A stretch of DNA of 64,000 nt from Bacillota bacterium (GTDB lineage Bacteria > Bacillota > Clostridia > Lachnospirales > Lachnospiraceae): positions 248,001-312,000 of the forward strand of contig JAEZZQ010000007.1 in assembly GCA_023442465.1 (NCBI GenBank), given 5' to 3'. Below the pieces are notes generated by a model. That model ran no database searches, was not told where the DNA came from, and was given only the letters and a program-made list of their open reading frames with translations. Below, in pieces: positions 61,405 to 64,000 of the stretch. Within the stretch, counting starts at the first letter, position 1. The number at the start of each line of letters is the position of its first letter. A program made the translations under genes and the position numbers.

Positions 61405-62421
61405 ATGGCAGATGTAAAACGAATGGACTTTTGCATGAAATGCAGAAAAGATACCGAATACATTTTGAAAAAAGTTATGCAAAAAAGAACGGCGAAAGAT
61501 AAAGAATATGAATACGAAACGCTGGCCGCATATTGTTCCCAGTGCGGAGAAGAAATGAGCGTTCCCGGACTGCTAGACTACGATTTGAAGGTATTCGACG
61601 AACAATACCGCAGGCAGGAGGATCTTATTTTCATAGATGACATTAAAAAACTAATGGAACTTTACCATTTGGGAAAAGCTCCTCTGTCATTAGCCTTAGG
61701 CTTCGGTGAAATTACCGTGACTCGCTATTTGGAAGGTCAGATGCCATCTAAGGCTTATTCCGATATTATGAAGGAGGCATTGTCCTCTCCCGGATATATG
61801 GAAGAACTGCTGACTGCAAATGCTGAAAAATTGGGCAATTCCGCCTATAAGAAATCAATGAAATCCGTTTCCGACCTCAAAGCCTTGTTCGATATTTCAG
61901 ATGAAATGCGCATGACTATCGCTCATATTTTTAATGAAGTTCAGGAAATTACACCCCTGGCCTTACAGAAAATGCTTTATTTCATTCAGGGAATCCATCT
62001 GGCGCTGTTCGATAGGGAACTCTTCAAAGAGGATTGCCGCGCCTGGATACACGGACCTGCTTATGGGGAAATATACAATCTTTTTAAGGATTTCAAATAT
62101 AATCCTATCGAAGATAACCGTTTCTCACTATTTACAGTGAGAAACAAAGCACTTGACCCGGATGAGGTGAAAGTAATCGGCCTTGTGGCAGGCAGCTTCG
62201 GAATTTACAGCGGAAAAGTCTTAGAATCGGTCACTCATAAAGAAAAGCCCTGGCTGGATGCCAGAGCCGGGCTGAACGAAGCTGAGCCTTCCAGCAGAAT
62301 CATTCCGAAGGCGGATATGAAATCCTATTTTAAAGATATTGCAATGCACTATGAAATAGCCACAGCAGAAGGCTTAAATAAATATATCAGAGACAAAGCA
62401 GAATTCACGGGGGTAAAATAA
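61405..62421 (+). CDS. Antitoxin: zinc finger + HTH + Panacea (DUF4065/SocA) domain
   Basis: A 338-residue protein. Residues 1-50 hold a zinc finger with two CxxC pairs (CMKC and CSQC). Residues about 75-135 form an XRE-type HTH (LSLALGFGEITVTRYLEGQMPSK). The C-terminal half, about 165-310, is a Panacea/DUF4065 domain: ITPLALQKMLYFIQGIHLAL, CRAWIHGPAYGEIYNLF. Panacea domains neutralise many unrelated toxins directly. The layout suggests an MqsA-type regulator that has exchanged its neutralising part. The start at ATG 61405 has GGAGG 7 bp upstream; an ATG 15 bp earlier is possible. Confidence 0.88.
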   Translation: MADVKRMDFCMKCRKDTEYILKKVMQKRTAKDKEYEYETLAAYCSQCGEEMSVPGLLDYDLKVFDEQYRRQEDLIFIDDIKKLMELYHLGKAPLSLALGFGEITVTRYLEGQMPSKAYSDIMKEALSSPGYMEELLTANAEKLGNSAYKKSMKSVSDLKALFDISDEMRMTIAHIFNEVQEITPLALQKMLYFIQGIHLALFDRELFKEDCRAWIHGPAYGEIYNLFKDFKYNPIEDNRFSLFTVRNKALDPDEVKVIGLVAGSFGIYSGKVLESVTHKEKPWLDARAGLNEAEPSSRIIPKADMKSYFKDIAMHYEIATAEGLNKYIRDKAEFTGVK

Positions 62422-62424
62422 ATA

Positions 62425-62817
62425 ATGAATATAGAATTGTTTTGGGAAGAGGTATTAAAGCAAAATGCCGGAAAAATCAGAAAATACTTTACGGCAGATG
62501 CGTACATCAACTGGCATTGCACCAATGAGCATTTTAACGTAGAGGAATACATTAAGGCAAACTGTGAATATCCCGGAAAATGGGGCGGTGTCATCGAACG
62601 GACCGAGGAGCTTGGCAATCTGATAATTACCGCAGTAAATGTCTATACGACCGATAAAAGCTTATCCTTTCATGTGGTATCTTTTTTCAGGATTGAAAAC
62701 GGTAAAATAGCATCTCTCGACGAATATTGGGGCGACGATGGTTCTGCTCCGCAGTGGCGCTTAGATAAGCATATCGGACTCCCTATTAAGAAGACAGCCC
62801 TCATTTTACCTTTATAA
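62425..62817 (+). CDS. SnoaL/NTF2-like domain protein
   Basis: A 130-residue protein with the NTF2-like cone fold pattern: N-terminal helix FWEEVLKQNAGKIRKYFTADA, INWHCTNEHFNVEEYIKANCE, and beta strands ending VSFFRIENGKIASLDEYWGDDG. It starts 4 bp after the antitoxin stop, so it is probably co-transcribed, but nothing links it functionally to the toxin pair. Members act as small-molecule isomerases or hydrolases or as binding proteins. Confidence 0.82.
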   Translation: MNIELFWEEVLKQNAGKIRKYFTADAYINWHCTNEHFNVEEYIKANCEYPGKWGGVIERTEELGNLIITAVNVYTTDKSLSFHVVSFFRIENGKIASLDEYWGDDGSAPQWRLDKHIGLPIKKTALILPL

Positions 62818-62897
62818 AATAAAAGCAGACTTTTTTGCTTGCCATATGTTATAATCGGTGTAAGATAAGAACTAAACCTATAAGTAAAGGAGACCAT

Positions 62898-63377
62898 ATG
62901 GAAAAAATAGCCAGTTTCACCATTGATCACTTAAAATTACAGCCCGGTGTATATGTATCACGTAAGGATACCGTAGGGGATAATACGATCACCACTTTCG
63001 ACTTAAGAATGACCGCTCCTAATGAAGAACCGGTTATGAACACTGCGGAGATGCACACCATCGAGCATCTGGCCGCTACTTTTCTGCGCAATCATACGGA
63101 TTATAAGGATAAGACTATTTACTTCGGGCCCATGGGATGCCGCACCGGATTCTATCTCCTCTTAGCCGGAGACTATGCTTCCAAGGATATCGTCCCCCTT
63201 GTAACGGAGATGTACGAGTTCGTCCGCGATTTCGAAGGAGACGTACCGGGTGCCAGCGCAAAGGACTGCGGAAATTACTTGGACATGAACCTCAATATGG
63301 CAAAGTACCTTGCGAGAAAATATCTCGACAACGTTCTCTGCGATATCGATGACAGCCGCTTGATCTATCCACAGTAA
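62898..63377 (+). CDS. luxS: S-ribosylhomocysteine lyase
   Basis: A 159-residue metalloenzyme that splits S-ribosylhomocysteine to homocysteine and DPD, the precursor of autoinducer-2. The metal-binding HTIEH motif lies in EMHTIEHLAATFLRNH, with the catalytic cysteine in MGCRTGFYLL and the third ligand in KDCGNY. The start at ATG 62898 has AAAGGAGACC upstream. The following gene makes its substrate, so both serve the activated methyl cycle. Confidence 0.97.
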   Translation: MEKIASFTIDHLKLQPGVYVSRKDTVGDNTITTFDLRMTAPNEEPVMNTAEMHTIEHLAATFLRNHTDYKDKTIYFGPMGCRTGFYLLLAGDYASKDIVPLVTEMYEFVRDFEGDVPGASAKDCGNYLDMNLNMAKYLARKYLDNVLCDIDDSRLIYPQ

Positions 63378-63419
63378 GCCGGTTGTGAATTCAAATACGA
63401 AAGGATAACTTTTTAGATA

Positions 63420-64000
63420 ATGAATAAAATCGGAATTATAGGTGCCATGGAACTGGAAGTGGAAACCTTAAAAGAAAAAATGACGGTAACCAATATCGTC
63501 CGAAAAGCATCCATGGACTTCTATGAAGGAAGTCTGAACGGTGTCGGGGTAGTGATTGTCCGCAGCGGTGTCGGTAAGGTAAATGCTGGTATCTGTGTTC
63601 AAATTCTGGCAGATTTGTTTCAGGTTACCCATATCATCAATACCGGCGTAGCAGGCTCCCTCAATGCAAAAATAGACATCGGGGACATTGTCATTTCCAC
63701 CGATGCTATGTATCACGATGTCGACGCCACCATATTCGGTTATCAGCCCGGCGAGATTCCTCAGATGGGGCAGCGTGAATTTATAGCAGATCCAGTCTTA
63801 ATCGAGCTGGCTAAGGATTCCTGCGAAAAAGTGAATCCCGATATTCACGTATTCCCCGGAAGGGTTGTCAGCGGTGACCAGTTCGTCAGTGACAAATCCT
63901 TAAAGGAACGGTTGGTAAATGTATTCGAAGGCTTCTGTACTGAAATGGAGGGAACTGCAATTGCTCAGGCCGCTACCTTAAACGGCCTTCCGTTCGTTAT
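63420..64000 (+). CDS. mtnN: 5'-methylthioadenosine/S-adenosylhomocysteine nucleosidase (partial)
   Basis: The first 193 residues of about 230 are present; the gene runs off the right edge. It cleaves SAH and MTA to adenine and thioribosides, feeding LuxS. The N-terminus is IGIIGAMELEVETLKEKM, followed by RSGVGKVNAGICVQ, INTGVAGSLN, VSGDQFVSD and CTEMEGTAIAQAA with the base-contacting residues. It lies 42 bp after luxS and is surely co-transcribed. Confidence 0.96.
   Translation, partial: MNKIGIIGAMELEVETLKEKMTVTNIVRKASMDFYEGSLNGVGVVIVRSGVGKVNAGICVQILADLFQVTHIINTGVAGSLNAKIDIGDIVISTDAMYHDVDATIFGYQPGEIPQMGQREFIADPVLIELAKDSCEKVNPDIHVFPGRVVSGDQFVSDKSLKERLVNVFEGFCTEMEGTAIAQAATLNGLPFV

Overview
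The window looks like a chromosomal segment of an anaerobic, spore-forming Firmicute, most probably of the Lachnospiraceae. The case rests on gene content. There is a sporulation/division block in the order rqcP-yabP-yabQ-divIC-spoIIE-tilS-hpt-ftsH, a CotS-like spore protein, pyruvate:ferredoxin oxidoreductase, rubredoxin, a rubrerythrin with a PerR/Fur-type regulator, a YesM/YesN-type two-component pair, and an archaeal-type prolyl-tRNA synthetase behind a T-box leader. No rRNA or other taxonomic marker is present, so the family assignment is an inference.

Layout. 1-3.1 kb: two-component system (response regulator cut by the window edge) and a LysM protein. 3.1-11.2 kb: a five-gene arabinoside-utilisation operon (GH2, solute-binding protein, two permeases, GH51) with a divergent ArsR-like regulator and inverted repeats between the two promoters. 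11.4-13.7 kb: a double-MerR regulator with an ABC exporter. 13.7-19.1 kb: an AAA+/VWA operon that begins with a 26-codon ORF, a PEBP-like protein, two frameshifted flavodoxin-like genes and small membrane proteins. 19.3-21.7 kb: tRNA-Tyr, tRNA-Leu and a GH13 enzyme. 22-36 kb: housekeeping and sporulation genes on the minus strand (ftsH to ackA). 36-40 kb: nifJ and rubredoxin. 40-48 kb: proS with T-box, a DUF2975 pair with its XRE regulator, an O-antigen-ligase-like protein, an AI-2E-type permease and a pseudouridine synthase. 48.4-51.9 kb: a three-gene membrane glycolipid-type operon (multi-spanning protein, UbiA prenyltransferase, HAD phosphatase). 52-56.4 kb: two-component system, Fur/PerR, rubrerythrin and a QueG-like protein. 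56.4-64 kb: a mixed accessory region with acetyltransferases, an HD hydrolase, a gene carrying one in-frame UGA, an MqsR-like toxin with a Panacea-type antitoxin, then luxS and mtnN.

The features least explained by known genes are two families of structured interspersed repeats. Family A has a unit of about 115 bp, with four loci and five main units, always directly upstream of a minus-strand gene in the same orientation. Its hairpin arms change in a compensating way between copies. Family B is about 130 bp, has 11-bp terminal inverted repeats in its best copy, and is present at two loci plus a possible short derivative. The same perfect palindrome, TAGTAATCATTACTA, lies in the promoters of the Fur/PerR-rubrerythrin locus and of nifJ and suggests a small oxidative-stress regulon.
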